Below, one piece after another: positions 62,678-64,000 of a stretch of DNA of 64,000 bases. The notes under the pieces were generated by a model. It saw only the letters and a list, made by a program, of their open reading frames with translations. It was not told where the DNA came from and searched no databases. The stretch's first letter is position 1, and the number at the start of each line of letters is the position of its first letter. Source of the DNA: Hirudo medicinalis (taxonomy: Eukaryota > Annelida > Clitellata > Hirudinida > Hirudinidae); the NCBI GenBank assembly GCA_011800805.1, contig MPNW01000026.1, forward strand, positions 11,093 to 75,092. The letters run 5' to 3'. The position numbers and the translations under genes are program-made.

Positions 62678-64000
62678 ATGGACGGAGATTTTAGTAGCGT
62701 ATTGAATAATTTAGAATCAGTGAGTGCATTTAGCAGGTTTTCTGGTCAGCGTGAGGCTTGTAATGATTATTATTAGTCATTTATTGCAATCGCTCTTAAA
62801 ATAGTATCAGGATAGATACTGCTGATGATTATTTAATATAACTGCTTTATCACAATTTTTAAAGTTGGGGTATTTTTTAAAATAAATTGCCAAAAAGACA
62901 CAATGAAATTCAGTGTTGTTGATTTTTTTTTTAAATTCTAGGATCATTTAGATTCAATCGACACAAAATTGAGTGATGCCATAAACCTATATGCCAGAAA
63001 AAGTCAGGTTGAAGAACTGTTCAAAGGCTATCTTCATGCTTTTGACAACAATGAACACAATGTTCTATGGATGCCCAAGACTTTAAAAAGGCAAGCAATC
63101 TCATATTGTTCTACCTATTATTAATTGAAAACAAACTTAATGTATTCATACAAAATTATTGAAAGCAGCTATTCTTTTTCAGTTTTCGCTCATGTTGTAA
63201 AGCTTTGCACTTTGAGACTGTGATAAGAGTTTGGATTATATTGAATGATGAGCTTAAGAAAGCTACATGTTAGTTATAATAATGTATTTTGGATTTTTTA
63301 ATTTTAAATTTAAATTAACTGTTGCAGTCAAGGAAATTGAAACTGTGGATAGAAAAGTATTTCCAGTTCTCAGATTGTTTACTGAATTCCTTAACAGTAT
63401 TTGTCTGTCACAAGTACCTGAAAAAGCTTTGATTCAAATCGTAGCATGTATTGTGGATACTCAAGAAATGACTGTCAGCTTCATAGAATTGTGCTTAAGT
63501 TCAAAGGTATGAACAGGATAGGAAATTACTTTTAAACTGACCACATAATTGAATCATGTTATGCATTTCTGTTTCTAGAATGCAAGCCACATGACACATT
63601 TTCTTCATTTGCTCACAATCATTGGGGAGTTAATCTTCAAGTTCCCAATGCTTTATCAACGGTTTCGGCTTCATTCGGAACCCTGCCACGAGAGCAACAA
63701 ATTGTTCTCTATTTGTTCTATCATCATTGGCTTTTCAGATAAAAAGGCAGCTAAAGTTCATGCATTTATGATTTCTCAGCCTGACAGGATTGCTTTTCTT
63801 GGCTGGGTAATTTTATTCAATTTTTGAGGGTCTTGTTTCTACTGATGACATTAAACATTCTGTTTTAGCTTAATTTGCTTCTATTCAAAGTCAAATGTTC
63901 ATCATTGAATCTTTGGAACAATGAAGCCCTGATTGCACTTTGTGATTTTGTTGTCTTGGACTTGCTTGAATCAGTAATTTTTGTTGTATTAGAATTGGTT
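62678..64000 (+). CDS. Unrecognised helical-repeat protein, N-terminal part (runs off the window)
   Basis: Seven coding exons join in phase. Starts and ends are 62678-62719 (MDGDFSSVLNNLES), 62942-63090 (DHLDSIDTKLSDAINLYARK..), 63183-63267 (SCCKALHFETVIRVWIILND), 63328-63507 (KEIETVDRKVFPVLRLFTEF..), 63580-63806 (NASHMTHFLHLLTIIGELIF..) and 63870-63974 (LNLLLFKVKC..LWNNEALIALCDFVVLDLLE). The seventh begins beyond the edge. The second exon ends in a GC donor (GCAAGC). The product is leucine-rich with helix-length hydrophobic segments and no signal peptide, which suggests an ARM/HEAT-like cytosolic or nuclear protein. I do not recognise a family from this N-terminal portion. The first ATG after stops in all nearby frames was taken as the start. 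Confidence 0.75.

Overview
The window is nuclear DNA from an invertebrate animal. It is AT-rich, its genes are split by many small introns (mostly tens to hundreds of bases, with GT-AG and several GC-AG splice sites), and the coding exons encode animal-specific multidomain proteins. The gene set (NTE-type phospholipase, Strawberry notch, BPTF/NURF301, RIC1, intersectin, a two-domain chitin-binding type-2 protein) is metazoan. The genes are compact: BPTF and RIC1 each fit in less than 9 kb. Intersectin ends after its fifth SH3 domain, as in short invertebrate forms. I cannot place the species; a tunicate, cnidarian or lophotrochozoan would all fit.

Layout. 1-5.4 kb is a repeat-rich flank: a Ty3/gypsy pol fragment, a degraded LINE with an endonuclease-like tail, a tRNA-Glu-like relic, the 3' end of an L2/CR1-type LINE with a long ATT tail, and a small intact gene for a secreted two-domain chitin-binding protein (2902-3581, minus) that only appears once its four exons are joined. 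7.8-11.3 kb (minus) is a four-exon NTE/PNPLA6-7 gene. 13.9-22.9 kb (plus) is strawberry notch. 24.9-27.1 kb (minus) is a two-exon secreted protein of unknown family. 27.5-29.5 kb holds dead DNA-transposon pieces. 30.8-39.4 kb (plus) is BPTF, whose 3' end faces that of RIC1 (39.8-48.4 kb, minus) across only about 350 bp. Intersectin follows at 50.3-61.1 kb (minus). A partial gene for an unrecognised, mostly helical protein starts at 62.7 kb (plus), runs off the right edge and is divergent from intersectin.

The large genes are unrelated housekeeping or regulatory functions (lipid hydrolysis at the ER, chromatin and Notch/Hippo-linked transcription, Rab6 activation at the Golgi, endocytic scaffolding), so no operon-like logic is implied.

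The unusual content is in introns and spacers. There is a tRNA-derived SINE family with several copies (one pair inverted) whose 3' tail resembles the 3' end of the LINE in this same window. There is a solo LTR with a perfect 5-bp target duplication in a RIC1 intron, a TIR-bounded transposon relic with a 6-bp target duplication in an intersectin intron, and a fold-back MITE-like family with telomere-like CCCTAA-rich cores. There are at least five GC-AG introns, a set of GTTGG donors, and an apparent one-base frameshift inside the DDT domain of BPTF.
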